Below, piece by piece: positions 63,847 to 64,000 of a DNA stretch of 64,000 bases. The position numbers and the translations under genes were made by a program. The stretch is taken from NCBI GenBank assembly GCA_040772065.1, contig JAXGYX010000001.1, positions 1,302,001 through 1,366,000 of the forward strand. The letters run 5' to 3'. Source of the DNA: JAXGYX01 sp040772065. Its GTDB lineage: Bacteria > Bacillota > Clostridia > Saccharofermentanales > Fastidiosipilaceae. Every line of letters begins with the position of its first letter. The first letter of the stretch is position 1. Below the pieces are notes generated by a model. That model ran no database searches and had not been told where the DNA came from. It saw nothing but the letters and a program-made list of their open reading frames with translations.

Positions 63847-64000
63847 TTAGATAAGTTGCCCTTGATTTTGACATGGATAAAGGCCATCCGCTGACATGAT
63901 CTGTTTGACCCGATAATCTTGTTTTGTAAACGGCAGATGAGTGGTGAAAATCTGGATTGAGAAAGCCACCGCCACATGGTCCGGCAGGTTCAGCAGCGTC
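63847..64000 (-). CDS. C-terminal end of an unidentified protein (partial)
   Basis: An open minus-strand frame enters from the right edge and ends at a TAA at 63847-63849. The last 50 residues include TLLNLPDHVAVAFSIQIFTT and KQIMSADGLYPCQNQGQLI. Composition looks protein-like, and position just upstream of the UPF0237 gene on the same strand fits a gene. Another frame is also open here for a similar length, so the assignment is weak and no family can be named. Confidence 0.3.
   Translation of the reverse strand, partial: TLLNLPDHVAVAFSIQIFTTHLPFTKQDYRVKQIMSADGLYPCQNQGQLI

Overview
The window reads as chromosomal DNA of a Gram-positive, low-to-middle GC, probably anaerobic Firmicute, most likely a clostridial lineage. 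Supporting signs are strong AGGAGG-type ribosome binding sites, a T-box leader on valS, a secondary alcohol dehydrogenase close to the Clostridium beijerinckii / Thermoanaerobacter brockii enzymes, a Spo0A_C-like regulator, a split transketolase, a PC4/YdbC protein, the UPF0210/UPF0237 pair and a sortase-anchored surface adhesin. Genus cannot be fixed from the sequence alone.

The first 30 kb is accessory in character. It holds a sugar-metabolism operon end (transketolase N-subunit, SDR dehydrogenase) with a divergent LysR regulator (1-2214). Next comes a cassette of a LytTR regulator lacking its phospho-acceptor aspartate, a VWA surface protein with an octapeptide repeat stalk and a small membrane protein (2625-6213). 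Then follow a decayed IS256-type element (6213-7659), a radical SAM protein, the secondary alcohol dehydrogenase, an epimerase pseudogene and a UspA-like gene whose upstream region was hit by an IS. Two apparently identical 1333-bp IS256-type elements (11460-12792 and 20401-21733), each with its own perfect 8-bp target duplication, bracket tRNA-Thr, an ECF sigma / membrane protein / VWA-lipoprotein operon, an AEC transporter, HU, a Spo0A_C-like regulator and a large HTH protein. Right of the second IS is a 2505-residue cell-wall adhesin with seven near-identical SdrD-B-type repeats.

From 29.5 kb on the window is mostly housekeeping: HAD phosphatase, ligA and a small membrane protein, PC4-like protein, metallophosphoesterase, class II fructose-bisphosphate aldolase, valS with T-box leader, ABM-domain monooxygenase, nagB, a tight minus-strand run pgcA-dnaE-pfkA-pgsA-mutS2, uvrB, purL, htpG, a class IV aminotransferase, an argGH operon with a clear promoter and palindromic operator candidate, and the UPF0210/UPF0237 pair.

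The strongest oddities are the Asp-to-Ala LytTR receiver, the missing catalytic cysteine (Gly instead) in the glutaminase domain of PurL, the two recent IS insertions that flank and may remodel a surface/regulatory region, and three spaced palindromic repeats upstream of tRNA-Thr. No clearly new defence or mobile system is visible. The best candidates for undescribed biology are the LytTR-VWA-small membrane protein cassette and the sigma-factor/VWA-lipoprotein operon.
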